Assembly (NCBI RefSeq): GCF_025144145.1
Contig: NZ_CP083546.1
Span: 1,566,501-1,630,500, forward strand
Reading direction: 5' to 3'
Length of the DNA: 64,000 bases
Source of the DNA: Leisingera sp. M658
GTDB lineage: Bacteria > Pseudomonadota > Alphaproteobacteria > Rhodobacterales > Rhodobacteraceae
Position 1 is the first letter of the stretch; each line of letters begins with the position of its first letter. The notes beneath the pieces were generated by a model that did not search any database, had not been told where the DNA came from, and saw only the letters and a program-made list of their open reading frames with translations. This document shows, piece by piece, positions 17,865 through 27,024 of this stretch. A program made the translations under genes and the position numbers.

Positions 17865-18979
17865 GCGGGCGCCTCCGCCCGGGTCCGTTTGGGCCGGACT
17901 GATAAAATCAGGAAGATCAGCGCCACCAAAAGCCCCAGCAAGGTCGGCAGGTAAATCAGCGGCCACAGGCTGGGGTTTTGCAGAACCGGCTCCGAAACAA
18001 CCCCGCGCAAACCCTCGACAAAGATCAGCACAACAAAGGCCAGGAAAGCCTGCCGCCACACGCCGAACCGCGAGAACGTTCCCAGCATCAGCGCGGAAAA
18101 CCCGATCAGGGCGACGGCCACACAGACCAGGGCGCGGGCAAAGCGCAGGTGCAGCTCTTCGGCCTGGGCGCCTGCGGAGTAGCCATCGCTGCGGGTGATG
18201 GCCTGGGTGCTGGTCATCAGCTCCAAGCTTGGGATCGCACGGATGTTGCGCGCCGGGTTTTCCGTTTTCCGGGCCAGTGCGCTGATATCATATGAGAAAT
18301 CCGAGAAGAACGTGGTCGAAAGCCGTTGCGTCTGATTGTCCAGCCGCTGCGCCATGCCTTCCACCATGATCAGATGCGCGCTGCCTCCGTCGCGCACCAG
18401 AAACGCACGGGCACCGGTATAAGTCACCGTCGTCGCCGGGTCGCGGCGGTCAGACAGGAAAACGTCGTTCAAGGTGCCGTCCGGGTCGATCTGGCGGATA
18501 TAGAATGTAACACCGTCTGCCGGGTGCAGGAAATCGCCCTCGCTCAGCAGTTTAGCGGTGATGTTGCGGGAGACTTCGCTTTCACGCACCTCCAGCTGGC
18601 TGATCGAGGCGGGCAGCAGGTAGTGGGTCAGTGCCGACATCATCAGAGCCGTGATGACACCGAATGCGAGGGCCGGCCGCGCCATCTGCCAGGGGCTGGT
18701 GCCGGTGGCGCGCAGCACTGTCAGCTCGCTTTCGCTGTTCAGCCGGTTGGTGACCCAGACCGAAGCGCCAAAGGCGGCAATCGGCAGCACCATGCGGATG
18801 AGGTTCGGCAGGGTGAGCGCGGTGAATTCAAGAAACACCAAGGCCGACTGCCCATTGCCGATCAGCCGGTCAAACAGCACAACTGCCCGGTTGACCCAGA
18901 ACACGGCCACCAGAATCAGCGCAAAGAAGCCGAAGAAGAGCAGATATTGTGACAGCACGTATCTGTCGTAGCGTGACAC
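17861..18979 (-). CDS. lptF: LPS export ABC transporter permease LptF
   Basis: A 372-residue partner of LptG with the same layout: first helix SQYLLFFGFFALILVAVFW, periplasmic jellyroll domain, then three C-terminal helices. I start it at GTG 18979 (reading M/V-SRYDRYVLSQ) because GGGGGGA lies a few bases upstream and family members begin at this RYDRY segment; ATG codons at 19015 and 19054 are alternatives without a ribosome site. It is the first gene of the minus-strand envelope run and divergent from pepA, so the promoter lies in 18980-19175. Confidence 0.92.
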   Translation of the reverse strand: MSRYDRYVLSQYLLFFGFFALILVAVFWVNRAVVLFDRLIGNGQSALVFLEFTALTLPNLIRMVLPIAAFGASVWVTNRLNSESELTVLRATGTSPWQMARPALAFGVITALMMSALTHYLLPASISQLEVRESEVSRNITAKLLSEGDFLHPADGVTFYIRQIDPDGTLNDVFLSDRRDPATTVTYTGARAFLVRDGGSAHLIMVEGMAQRLDNQTQRLSTTFFSDFSYDISALARKTENPARNIRAIPSLELMTSTQAITRSDGYSAGAQAEELHLRFARALVCVAVALIGFSALMLGTFSRFGVWRQAFLAFVVLIFVEGLRGVVSEPVLQNPSLWPLIYLPTLLGLLVALIFLILSVRPKRTRAEAPA

Positions 18980-19175
18980 CCGATCCCCCCAGACCATTGT
19001 GATTTTGCGCGACATTAGTGGATTTGCCGGGCGGGGAAAACTGCATTCTCGCAAGGCGCCTCATTCGGCGGCAGATCGCGGCCGCCGCGGGCGCAAAGGC
19101 AGGTCTGGCCAAGCGCCCCTGCGCAGGATACCTCTTATGCCAAGAACCATATGAAACCAGCAGGAGCGCGCGAGA

Positions 19176-20651
19176 ATGAGCAGCCTAACCCCGATCCGTT
19201 TTGCCGAATACGACCCCAAGGCACTGTCGGAAATGACTGGCCGCGTGGCGGTGATGGTTACGCCCGAGGGCAGCTTGGATCAGGCCGCGCGCACCGCCAA
19301 CCGGCTGAGCAAGGGCGCAATTGCCCGGCTGGTCGAATCGGACGGCTTCAAGAAGGCCAAGGCGGGTGATGTGGTGTCGCTCGGCTGGCCCGCAGGCATG
19401 CAGGCCGAGGCATTGGATGTGCTGGTTCTGCCGCGCAAGCTGACTCCGGCAGAGGCGCGCCAGGCGGGCGCAAAACTGGCCAAGGCGGCAGCGGGCAAGC
19501 GGCTGACGGTGATGGCCGGCAGCATGAACAAGGCTGCTGACCTGACCCTTGGGCTGGCGCTGCGCGACTATGGCTTTGATGACCATAAGACCCCCGCCGA
19601 AGACAAGCCCGAAGGCGAGGTGGTGATCGCTTCCAAGATGCCGTCCGATCTGGAGGCCGCCTGCGCGCCGTTGCTGGCAGTGGCCGAGGGCGTTCACATG
19701 ACCCGGGATTTGGTCAATGAGCCAGCCAATGTGCTGACCACCACGGAATTCGCCCGCCGCATCGAAGAGATGAAAGAGATCGGGCTTGAGGTTGAGGTCC
19801 TGGAAGAGGCGGACCTGGAAAAGCTTGGCATGCGCACGCTGCTGTGTGTTGGCCAAGGTTCTGACAGCCCGTCCAAAGTGGCGGTGATGCGGTGGAAAGG
19901 CGGCGCCAAGGACGCAGCCCCGCTGGCGCTGGTCGGCAAGGGCGTGGTGTTCGATACCGGCGGAATCTCCTTGAAGCCTGCGGGCGGCATGGAAGACATG
20001 ACCATGGACATGGGCGGCGCCGGTGTTGTGGCCGGCACGATGAAGGCCCTGGCGCTGCGCAAAGCCAAGGCCAATGTGGTCGGGCTGGTCGGCCTTGTGG
20101 AAAACATGCCCTCGGGCAATGCCACCCGTCCTGGCGATGTGGTGAAATCGATGAAAGGCGACACGGTTGAGATCATCAACACCGACGCCGAGGGCCGTCT
20201 GGTTCTGTGTGATGTGCTTTGGTACGCGCAGGAGCGGTTCAAACCTGCAGGTATTATCGACCTGGCGACCTTGACCGGCGCAATCATTATCGGCCTCGGG
20301 CATGAGAATGCCGGTGTGTTTTCCAACGATGACGATCTGTGCAATGCCTTCCTGAAGGCCGCGCGCTCCGAGGACGAAGGCGCTTGGCGAATGCCCCTGG
20401 GCAAGGCCTATGACGATCAGTTGAAATCGCGGATTGCCGATATGAAAAACGTCGGCGGGCGCCCGGCGGGTTCCATCACCGCGGCGCAGTTCCTGGCAAG
20501 GTTCATCAAGGACGGTATGCCCTGGATCCATCTGGACATTGCCGGCGTTGCCTCGGTCAAGGCGGAAACGGACTATGCGCCCAAAGGCGCCACCGGCTGG
20601 GGCGTGATGGCACTGAACCGTTTGGTCGCGGATAAGTTCGAGGCGGAATAA
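19176..20651 (+). CDS. pepA: Leucyl aminopeptidase (M17)
   Basis: A 491-residue cytosolic M17 metallopeptidase that removes N-terminal residues from peptides; family members also bind DNA in some bacteria. The dinuclear metal site is intact: VGKGVVFDTGGISLKPAGGM with its lysine, DMGGAG, and the NTDAEGRL signature, followed by ATLTGA. The N-terminal regulatory domain is full length. It starts divergently from lptF and is followed six bases later by holC, a gene order shared by many proteobacteria. Confidence 0.96.
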   Translation: MSSLTPIRFAEYDPKALSEMTGRVAVMVTPEGSLDQAARTANRLSKGAIARLVESDGFKKAKAGDVVSLGWPAGMQAEALDVLVLPRKLTPAEARQAGAKLAKAAAGKRLTVMAGSMNKAADLTLGLALRDYGFDDHKTPAEDKPEGEVVIASKMPSDLEAACAPLLAVAEGVHMTRDLVNEPANVLTTTEFARRIEEMKEIGLEVEVLEEADLEKLGMRTLLCVGQGSDSPSKVAVMRWKGGAKDAAPLALVGKGVVFDTGGISLKPAGGMEDMTMDMGGAGVVAGTMKALALRKAKANVVGLVGLVENMPSGNATRPGDVVKSMKGDTVEIINTDAEGRLVLCDVLWYAQERFKPAGIIDLATLTGAIIIGLGHENAGVFSNDDDLCNAFLKAARSEDEGAWRMPLGKAYDDQLKSRIADMKNVGGRPAGSITAAQFLARFIKDGMPWIHLDIAGVASVKAETDYAPKGATGWGVMALNRLVADKFEAE

Positions 20652-20657
20652 ACACTT

Positions 20658-21116
20658 ATGGGCGCTGTCTATTTCTATCATCTGACGCGCAGGCCGCTGG
20701 AGGAGACCTTGCCGGTCCTTGTGGACAAGGCGCGCGGGGCGGGCTGGCGCATTGCGGTGCGCGGGCGCGACCCCGAGCGCATGGCCTGGCTGGATGACCG
20801 TCTGTGGCTGGGACCTGAGGAAAGCTTCCTGCCCCATGGCCTGGCGGGCGGCCCCCATGATGCGCTGCAGCCGGTTCTGCTGACCGCAGGACCGGAGGCC
20901 GCCAATACCCCGGACTGTGTGATGGCGGTGGATGGCGCCGCGGTCAGCGCGAAAGAGGTTCAGACGCTGAGCCGCGTCTGTATTCTGTTCGATGGCACCG
21001 ATCCGCAAGCCGTGCAGCACGCCCGCAGCCAGTGGAAATCCCTGACAGATGCCGGCTGTTCCGCCCAATACTGGTCCGAAGAGGGCGGGCGTTGGGAGAA
21101 GAAGGCCGAGAAATAG
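20658..21116 (+). CDS. holC: DNA polymerase III chi subunit
   Basis: A 152-residue HolC family protein; chi links the clamp-loader to single-stranded DNA-binding protein. Family features are the opening VYFYHLTRRPLEETLPVLVDKA (quoted in part), the WLDDRLWLG stretch and the closing WKSLTDAGCSAQYWSEEGGRWEKK. Only six bases separate it from pepA, consistent with cotranscription. Confidence 0.93.
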   Translation: MGAVYFYHLTRRPLEETLPVLVDKARGAGWRIAVRGRDPERMAWLDDRLWLGPEESFLPHGLAGGPHDALQPVLLTAGPEAANTPDCVMAVDGAAVSAKEVQTLSRVCILFDGTDPQAVQHARSQWKSLTDAGCSAQYWSEEGGRWEKKAEK

Positions 21117-21275
21117 GCCGGGAAACCGGCCTGTCAGCCCGCGGTATCGGCGGGATTTTGCCAATTTTGTTCAGATTTGTTTCAGCTTGGCAGGAAATGC
21201 TCGCGCAAAAGGCGCTGCCGCAGTAATCCTCCCGGTCAAAAGATCAGAACAAAAGACCAGGACACTGGGGGACAG

Positions 21276-21827
21276 ATGAAAATATCACATGCGTTCCGTC
21301 GGGCGCGGCTGCTGCCGTTTGTTGGGGCGGGGCTGCTGTTCCTTGCCAATTGCGGTGATATTCAAGGCGGATCGGTGGCCCGGGCCGAGGCCGAGGCCGC
21401 GCGTCTGGAGTACGCGGTTCAGGAAGTCCAGTCTTTGCAATCCAGAGGGAGCCGTGTCTGGTGCGTGCCCTTTGCCCGCAATGCCAGCGGGATTGAGATT
21501 TTCGGCAATGCCAAAACCTGGTGGGCACAGGCCAAAGGACAGTTCAGCCGCGGCCAGCAGCCGCAAACAGGCGCGGTGATGGCGTTCCGGGCGACCCGCT
21601 CCAATCCGCTGGGGCATGTGGCAGTGGTCTCCAAGGTGGAGGATTCGCGCCGGATCCGGATCAATCACGCCAACTGGCGCCGCAACAAGGTGTCGCTGGG
21701 CATGGCAGTGATTGACGTGTCTGCGGCAAATGACTGGTCCGCCGTTCGCTTGGAAAGCAATCCGGGGGCCTACGGGCGGGTCTATCCGATCAACGGCTTC
21801 ATTCTGCCGGTTCCGGACAAAGGGTGA
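21276..21827 (+). CDS. CHAP-domain lipoprotein (putative peptidoglycan amidase/peptidase)
   Basis: A 183-residue protein with a hydrophobic leader ending in LLFLANCGD, a plausible lipobox although asparagine before the cysteine is unusual. Residues about 60-175 form a CHAP (NlpC/P60-like) cysteine hydrolase: catalytic cysteine in RVWCVPFARN, histidine in NPLGHVAVVSKV and a polar third residue in INHANW. Such enzymes cut cell-wall peptides or amides. The start ATG 21276 follows a GGGGGA site; longer frames upstream lack one. Stands alone. Confidence 0.8.
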   Translation: MKISHAFRRARLLPFVGAGLLFLANCGDIQGGSVARAEAEAARLEYAVQEVQSLQSRGSRVWCVPFARNASGIEIFGNAKTWWAQAKGQFSRGQQPQTGAVMAFRATRSNPLGHVAVVSKVEDSRRIRINHANWRRNKVSLGMAVIDVSAANDWSAVRLESNPGAYGRVYPINGFILPVPDKG

Positions 21828-21869
21828 TCGCAGGGCAGCGGCGCTGCCCCTCTTGCCCAAAGGAAGAAA

Positions 21870-21932
21870 AGTGCCTTGGCTTCTTTCTGGTCCTAAATAC
21901 CCCTGCCGGAGGCCTGCGCCGCCAGGCGCATG
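21870..21932 (-). repeat. Hairpin/GGTATTT intergenic motif, copy 3 (reverse)
   Basis: Read on the minus strand: GCGCCTGGCGGCGCAGGCC, CTCCGGCAGGGGTATTTAGG, then ACCAGAAAGAAG. It lies between the convergent CHAP and protease genes and resembles the other copies. Confidence 0.4.
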
Positions 21933-21933
21933 A

Positions 21934-22515
21934 TCAGCGGGTCAGCACCAATGCGCCATTGCGGATTTCGATGCTGGACCAGCGCTGCAGGTAACCCATT
22001 CCCAAGAGGGATTGCTCCAGCTCGCCCTGGTTCACCCACACGCGCACGTCCGTGTCGGTGATGCCGCCCAGCGACATTTCTTCGATCCAGACCGAGGCCG
22101 TGCGCACCTCGCCATTGGCGGTGCGGGCGCGGCCGAGATACGCAAGGCTGCCGGTATCGATGCCTGCGCGCTCTGCATCGCGTGCGTTCAGCACAACTTC
22201 GCTGGCGCCGGTGTCGACCAGGAACGGGACGGCAGCGCCGTTCACCTCAAGGGTCAGATAGTAATGCCCGTCCGGCGCGCGCGGCACTTCGACCCGTCCG
22301 GCCTCCACCGCGACGCTTTGCTGCGGGCGCACGGTTTGGCGGATATCCTCCCACAGCCCGTAAGAGGCGATCACACCAAGGAAGATAAAGCCCCAAACCG
22401 CAAACATCTGCAGTGTCTTGCCGATGGATTGGCGGTTTTGCACAAACACCCAGGAACCCACTGCAACCAGCAGAACAACCAGATAGATAACCCGCCCGAT
22501 CTCAAACTCGCCCAT
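21934..22515 (-). CDS. Membrane-anchored retropepsin-like aspartic protease (TIGR02281 type)
   Basis: A 193-residue protein with two hydrophobic N-terminal segments (about 6-24 and 34-52) and a clan AA protease domain. The single catalytic aspartate is in PFLVDTGASEVVLN, the bacterial counterpart of one retropepsin half, so activity would need a dimer. Family members are widespread in alphaproteobacteria; the substrate is unknown. Followed 44 bases upstream, same strand, by marC. Confidence 0.86.
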   Translation of the reverse strand: MGEFEIGRVIYLVVLLVAVGSWVFVQNRQSIGKTLQMFAVWGFIFLGVIASYGLWEDIRQTVRPQQSVAVEAGRVEVPRAPDGHYYLTLEVNGAAVPFLVDTGASEVVLNARDAERAGIDTGSLAYLGRARTANGEVRTASVWIEEMSLGGITDTDVRVWVNQGELEQSLLGMGYLQRWSSIEIRNGALVLTR

Positions 22516-22559
22516 CTGCGCACCTCCTGAATATAATGTAGGCGGGCCGGGGCGTTATG

Positions 22560-23180
22560 CTAGCCTGCAAATCCAAATGCGCGCAGCCCGTCGAGCACGA
22601 ACTGCACGGAAAGCGCCGCCAGCAGCATGCCCAGAAGGCGGGTCACAACGGTGATGCCGGTCTTGCCCAGCAAGCGTTCGAACAGGCCGGAGAACAGACA
22701 CATCACCAACAGGATCGCCAGTACCGCAACCACCACGCCCATCACCATGGCAAAGCCGGCGATGCCGGGCTGCTGCCCCGCCAGCAGGATGACAGTGGCG
22801 ATGGAACCGGGGCCTGCAATCAGCGGGATCGCCAGCGGGAAGATGGACGGATCGTCAAAATCATCCTCTTCGCTGCGGTCTTCGCGCCGCTTGTTGCGGC
22901 GTTCAAACAGCATATCAAGCGCAGTGAGGAACAACAGCACGCCCCCGGCAATGCGGAAGGCAGCCATGGAAATGCCTGCAAAGCCAAGCACCGCCTCGCC
23001 AAGTGCCGCAAACAGCGCAAGCAGAATTGCTGCGGTGATGGTCGAACGCAGGGCAATCGCACGCCGTTGCGCGGGTGTCATGCCCTGTGTCAGCGCCAGA
23101 AAAATCGGTGTCAGGCCGATGGGATCAACGATGACAAACAGCGTGACAAATGAGGTGATCAGAAAGGCCGTGTCGATCAT
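22560..23180 (-). CDS. MarC-family integral membrane protein
   Basis: A 206-residue protein with about six transmembrane helices and the family opening FLITSFVTLFVIVDPIGLTP. MarC was once linked to antibiotic resistance, but its function is not settled. A charged insertion (KRREDRSEEDDFDDPSIFPLA) sits in the central cytoplasmic loop. The start overlaps the ABC-F stop by four bases, so the two are coupled. Start at 23180 chosen by this overlap; the frame is open 14 codons earlier. Confidence 0.9.
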   Translation of the reverse strand: MIDTAFLITSFVTLFVIVDPIGLTPIFLALTQGMTPAQRRAIALRSTITAAILLALFAALGEAVLGFAGISMAAFRIAGGVLLFLTALDMLFERRNKRREDRSEEDDFDDPSIFPLAIPLIAGPGSIATVILLAGQQPGIAGFAMVMGVVVAVLAILLVMCLFSGLFERLLGKTGITVVTRLLGMLLAALSVQFVLDGLRAFGFAG

Positions 23181-25036
23181 TGCGCCTCTGCTTTTTCCAG
23201 TTTCTCCACCGCTTTCAGCCACAGCTCCTCGGCGCGGTCCTGGGCTTCCATCACTTCGGCATATTTGCGCTGCCAGACAATGGCTTCGTCCTTGCGTCCG
23301 TCATCATATAGGGCAGGGTCCGCCAGTTTTTTGGCCAGCTTGTCGCGCATTTCGCTGACCTTCTCCAGGCGCGCCTCACCTTTGCGGACCTCGGCGCGCA
23401 GGGCCTGAATGGCGTCACGGCTGGGGCGCTTGGGTTTTTCGGCCTTGGCCTTGGCCTTGGATTTGCCTGCGGGTTTGTCGCGCGTCAGCAGCAGATCGCG
23501 GTAGGCCGGCAGGTCGCCCTCAAACGGTTTCACCGTGCCGCCGGACACCAGCCACAGCCGGTCCGCGACCAGGCTAAGGAGGTGCATGTCGTGGCTGACC
23601 AGAATGACCGCGCCGGAATAGGCGGTCAGCGCTTCGACCAGCGCCTCGCGGCTTTCAATATCCAGGTGGTTGGTCGGCTCATCGAGGATCAGCAGATGCG
23701 GAGCGGGCAGGGTGGCCAGCAGCAGCGACAGGCGCGCCTTTTGCCCGCCAGAGAGACGGCCGACCTCGGTATCAGCCTGATCCGACCCTAGGCCGAACCC
23801 GGCCAGCCGGGCGCGCAGGCGGGCCTGGCCTTCGTTCGGGCGTTCGCGCTGCAAATGCTGCAGCGGGGTTTCGTCAATGTGCAGCTCATCCACCTGATGC
23901 TGGGCAAAGAAGCCAATCCGCAGCTTGCCGGACTGGGTCATCTTGCCGGCCATCACATCCAGACGGCCCGACAGCATTTTGGACAGGGTGGATTTACCCT
24001 CGCCGTTCTTGCCCAAAAGCGCGATGCGGTCGTCCTGATCGATGCGCAGATCCAGCCGGCTGAGGATCGCAGTGCCGTCGTATCCGACCGAGGCGCCCTC
24101 GGTTGCGATGATCGGCGGCGACAGTTCTTCTGGTTCGGGGAAGGTGAAAACGGTGCGTGCGGCGTCTTCGGGCGCGCGGATGGTCTCCATCTTCTCCAGC
24201 ATCTTGACCCGGCTTTGCGCCTGTTTGGCCTTGCTGGCCTTGGCCTTGAACCGGTCCACAAAGGCCTGCAGATGGGCGCGGCGGGCGTCCTGTTTCTTGG
24301 CCTGGGCGGCCTGATTGGCCCGGTTGGCCGCGCGCTGGCGGGCAAACTGGTCATAGTTGCCGGAGTAATAGGTCAGCCCAAGCTCTTCGAGATGCAGAAT
24401 GCCGTTCACCGAGCGGTTCAGCAGCTCACGGTCGTGGCTGATGATGATCACCGTGTGCGGATATTTCACCAGATAGGCTTCGAGCCACAGCGCGCCTTCA
24501 AGATCCAGATAGTTGGTTGGTTCGTCCAGCAGCAAAAGGTCGGGCTGTGAAAACAGCACCGCAGCCAGGGCCACCCGCATCCGCCAGCCACCCGAATAGT
24601 CGGAGCAAGGGCGTTGCTGGGCGGCAAAATCAAACCCGAGACCTTTGAGGATGGCAGCGGCGCGTGCCTCGGCCGACCATGCGTCGATATCAGAAAGCCG
24701 GGTTTGAATTTCGGCAATCCGTCCGGGATCCTGCGCGGTCTCGGACTCGGCCATCAATTCGGCGCGTTCAGTGTCCGCAGCAAGCACCGTATCGATCAGC
24801 GACACGTTTGAAGATGGCGCTTCCTGGGCAATGCCGCCGATCCGCGCTTTGCTGGGCAGGGAAATGGCGCCGGATTCCAGCGACAGCTCATTGCGGATCA
24901 GCCGGAACAGCGTGGTTTTGCCGGTGCCGTTGCGGCCGACCAATCCAACCTTGTGGCCAGTGGGGATCGTGGCGCTGGCGCCATCGAACAAAAGACGGCC
25001 TTCGACCGCATAGGATATATCGCTGATACGTAACAT
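23177..25036 (-). CDS. ABC-F family ATP-binding protein
   Basis: A 619-residue cytosolic protein with two nucleotide-binding domains: Walker A GRNGTGKTT and GKNGEGKST, signatures DYSGGWRMR and RLSGGQKAR, Walker B LLLDEPTN and LILDEPTN, joined by the linker expected of ABC-F proteins. There is no membrane domain. A C-terminal lysine-rich coiled coil (about 525-619) is of the YheS/Uup type. These ATPases act on ribosomes or on DNA branch structures. The start at 25036 (MLRISDISYAVEG) fits the family; the frame is open 55 codons further upstream. Confidence 0.92.
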   Translation of the reverse strand: MLRISDISYAVEGRLLFDGASATIPTGHKVGLVGRNGTGKTTLFRLIRNELSLESGAISLPSKARIGGIAQEAPSSNVSLIDTVLAADTERAELMAESETAQDPGRIAEIQTRLSDIDAWSAEARAAAILKGLGFDFAAQQRPCSDYSGGWRMRVALAAVLFSQPDLLLLDEPTNYLDLEGALWLEAYLVKYPHTVIIISHDRELLNRSVNGILHLEELGLTYYSGNYDQFARQRAANRANQAAQAKKQDARRAHLQAFVDRFKAKASKAKQAQSRVKMLEKMETIRAPEDAARTVFTFPEPEELSPPIIATEGASVGYDGTAILSRLDLRIDQDDRIALLGKNGEGKSTLSKMLSGRLDVMAGKMTQSGKLRIGFFAQHQVDELHIDETPLQHLQRERPNEGQARLRARLAGFGLGSDQADTEVGRLSGGQKARLSLLLATLPAPHLLILDEPTNHLDIESREALVEALTAYSGAVILVSHDMHLLSLVADRLWLVSGGTVKPFEGDLPAYRDLLLTRDKPAGKSKAKAKAEKPKRPSRDAIQALRAEVRKGEARLEKVSEMRDKLAKKLADPALYDDGRKDEAIVWQRKYAEVMEAQDRAEELWLKAVEKLEKAEAQ

Positions 25037-25307
25037 GGGCCTTGCACTGGGGTACTGTCTGGCCCTTGTCAATGGGGCAGGCCATGTGCGGGTGCCGGAC
25101 GTAGCTGGCTGTGGCCGGCTTATTGCAGATGCGCGGCAAGACCGGCATAGGTTCAGGAGGCACAGCCAACGGGCTGCTCGTCGCCTTCGCTGCTGCGTCA
25201 AAGCTGCGCAATCCCCTCTTTATCCTGTCACAGAGCCATGCTATCGGGGCGGCAATTCGTAACGGGCCGGGCATGATGTCCGGCTTTTCAGCACAGGAGT
25301 CTGCCCC

Positions 25308-25730
25308 ATGGCACTGGAACGCACTTTCTCGATCATCAAGCCCGACGCAACCCGCCGCAACCTGACCGGCGCAATCAACGCCAAATTCGAAGAAGCCGGC
25401 CTGCGCGTTGTGGCGCAAAAGCGTATTCACCTGACCCAGGCGCAGGCAGGCGAGTTCTACAAAGTGCACGCTGAGCGTCCCTTCTACGGTGAGCTGTGCG
25501 AATTCATGGCGTCCGCTCCGATCGTTGCGCAGGTTCTGGAAGGCGAAAACGCGATTGCCAAAAACCGCGAAGTGATGGGCGCCACCAACCCGGCAGACGC
25601 CGCGGCTGGCACCATCCGCGCCGAATTTGCTGAATCGGTTGGCGAAAACTCCGTTCATGGTTCCGACGCACCGGAAACCGCGGCTGTTGAGATCGCTTAC
25701 TTCTTCTCCGGCCTCGAGCTGGTCGGCTAA
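25308..25730 (+). CDS. ndk: Nucleoside diphosphate kinase
   Basis: A 140-residue kinase that balances NTP pools by transferring the gamma phosphate through a phosphohistidine. The active histidine is in [12 protein letters not shown] (about residue 117), and the nucleotide-binding [10 protein letters not shown] and [12 protein letters not shown] segments are present. The full family length is seen. It is divergent from the ABC-F gene across 271 bases (25037-25307), in which I see no gene, and it is followed by a good terminator. Confidence 0.97.
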   Translation: MALERTFSIIKPDATRRNLTGAINAKFEEAGLRVVAQKRIHLTQAQAGEFYKVHAERPFYGELCEFMASAPIVAQVLEGENAIAKNREVMGATNPADAAAGTIRAEFAESVGENSVHGSDAPETAAVEIAYFFSGLELVG

Positions 25731-25754
25731 ACCGCAGGCTTAGCGATGACTGAA

Positions 25755-25785
25755 GGCCGCGCCGGGCGACTGGCGCGGTTTTTTT
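25755..25785 (+). terminator. Rho-independent terminator after ndk
   Basis: CCGCGCC at 25757-25763 pairs with GGCGCGG at 25772-25778 and is followed by seven T residues. It overlaps the 3' end of the convergent DUF4112 gene. Confidence 0.85.
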
Positions 25786-26299
25786 ATGAGTTGGAGAAAG
25801 CGGTTCTAAGCCCGCTGTGCTGCCGGTTGCGCGGTCTGCGGGGCCGTTTCCGCATGGCGATGCGGCTGAAGGCTGCCAAGTCCTTCGGCGCGATCAGGTT
25901 GGAAAAGCCGCGCCGCGCAAGACGTTTTGCCAAAGGCTCATTCGGCGCGGCTGATAGTTCCAGGTGGCGGCGAAGCAGGGCGACGTTGCGGGTGTTGGCC
26001 TTCCAGCCAATGTCAAAAAGATCACCGGCCAGCGGGATCGAACCAACAAGCGCATCAATGCCTATATTGACGGCCATGCGCGCCAGCGTTCCCTTTGAAG
26101 CACCCATGCGATGGCCCGAGAGCAGGATATAGCCCGCAGGCAGCAGCGCCACCGCGTCGCCCACGCCCGGGATGAGACCCAGAATGCTGTCCCAGCCGAT
26201 CCGCGTTCCGATCAAGGGAATGCGGAATGCGCGGTCCATGCAGTGTGCCAGGCGCCGCAATGAATGCAGGCGGTGTTCGTGATGCGCGGTGTCAGGCAT
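25784..26299 (-). CDS. DUF4112 domain membrane protein
   Basis: A 171-residue protein with the DUF4112 layout: MDRAFRIPLIGTRIGWDSIL, LIPGVGDAVALLPAGYILL and IDALVGSIPLAGDLFDIGWKA, giving two or three membrane segments. The function is unknown. It overlaps the Pmp3-like gene by eight bases, so the pair is cotranscribed. Confidence 0.85.
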   Translation of the reverse strand: MPDTAHHEHRLHSLRRLAHCMDRAFRIPLIGTRIGWDSILGLIPGVGDAVALLPAGYILLSGHRMGASKGTLARMAVNIGIDALVGSIPLAGDLFDIGWKANTRNVALLRRHLELSAAPNEPLAKRLARRGFSNLIAPKDLAAFSRIAMRKRPRRPRNRQHSGLRTAFSNS

Positions 26300-26462
26300 G
26301 TTCAGGCGTCTTTGCGATAATCCAGACAGCGTGCACGATGCCCGGAATATAGCCGAGGATCGTCAGCAGGATATTCAGCCAGAAATGCTTGCCCAGGCCG
26401 ACCTGCAGAAATACGCCAAGCGGCGGCAGGATGACTGCAAAAATAATCCGGATCAGGTCCAT
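26292..26462 (-). CDS. YqaE/Pmp3-family small membrane protein
   Basis: A 56-residue hydrophobic protein with two helices: DLIRIIFAVILPPLGVFLQVG and WLNILLTILGYIPGIVHAVWII (each quoted in part of the family pattern). Homologues in plants and yeast influence membrane potential under salt stress. The start at 26462 has AGGAGA upstream; a 13-codon longer frame has none. It precedes and overlaps the DUF4112 gene. Confidence 0.9.
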   Translation of the reverse strand: MDLIRIIFAVILPPLGVFLQVGLGKHFWLNILLTILGYIPGIVHAVWIIAKTPEHA

Positions 26463-26531
26463 CAAGGATCTCCTTTGGTTAGTGTCCCGTTGACGACCCA
26501 ACCCCCGGATACCCCATTTGGTTCCATCCAG

Positions 26532-26861
26532 CTATTTGCGCGCGACAACGCCGATCATGTCCAAGGTTGCCTCGAAAGCTGCTTGATGGGTATCAAAGCT
26601 GTTGGCCTTGATCTCGTCAAAGCGCTGGCGAAGCTCTTCTTTTTCCTTGCCTTTGCAATCATTCCAAGGCCGCCCCTGCAGTGCCATCACCAGCACGTAA
26701 TAGCCGATGAAATGCGGCCGGGTACCGGTTTGCAGAAGTTTGGCATAGGCCGCATCAGCGCCAATGGCGCGCAGGTCCTCGGCCGAAGAAATACCGGCCC
26801 GTTGGCAGGCGTCCTCATACGCGGGGCCAAGGTTTCGGATGGAAGAAATCGGTGTGTTCAT
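26532..26861 (-). CDS. TfoX C-terminal domain protein
   Basis: A 109-residue protein with the TfoX_C helix-hairpin pattern: SIRNLGPAYEDACQRAGI, SSAEDLRAIGADAAYAKLL and a conserved W in GRPWND. The N-terminal TfoX domain found in the competence regulator is absent, which is common for short bacterial members. Function unknown; it is divergent from the P450 gene. Confidence 0.82.
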   Translation of the reverse strand: MNTPISSIRNLGPAYEDACQRAGISSAEDLRAIGADAAYAKLLQTGTRPHFIGYYVLVMALQGRPWNDCKGKEKEELRQRFDEIKANSFDTHQAAFEATLDMIGVVARK

Positions 26862-27024
26862 GTTTTGTTTCTAGCGGCTCTTTGCGCCGATGTCACGCTG
26901 CAATCTTGCCTTTTCGCGAATTGTGCAGGGGCGTCCTGACGCTGGGTTTCTTGCCGCAATGGCGGATTGACAGTCGCATTTCCTGCGGGAACGCTGACCG
27001 GAAAGGCCAGCGGGAGGGTGCCAG

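Noticed and set aside
19185-21164. 659-codon open frame on the minus strand
   Set aside because: It runs antisense through pepA and holC, which are certain genes. High GC makes long antisense frames common here; it has no ribosome site or recognisable domain. The same applies to the long frames at 29486-31291 and 5433-6929.
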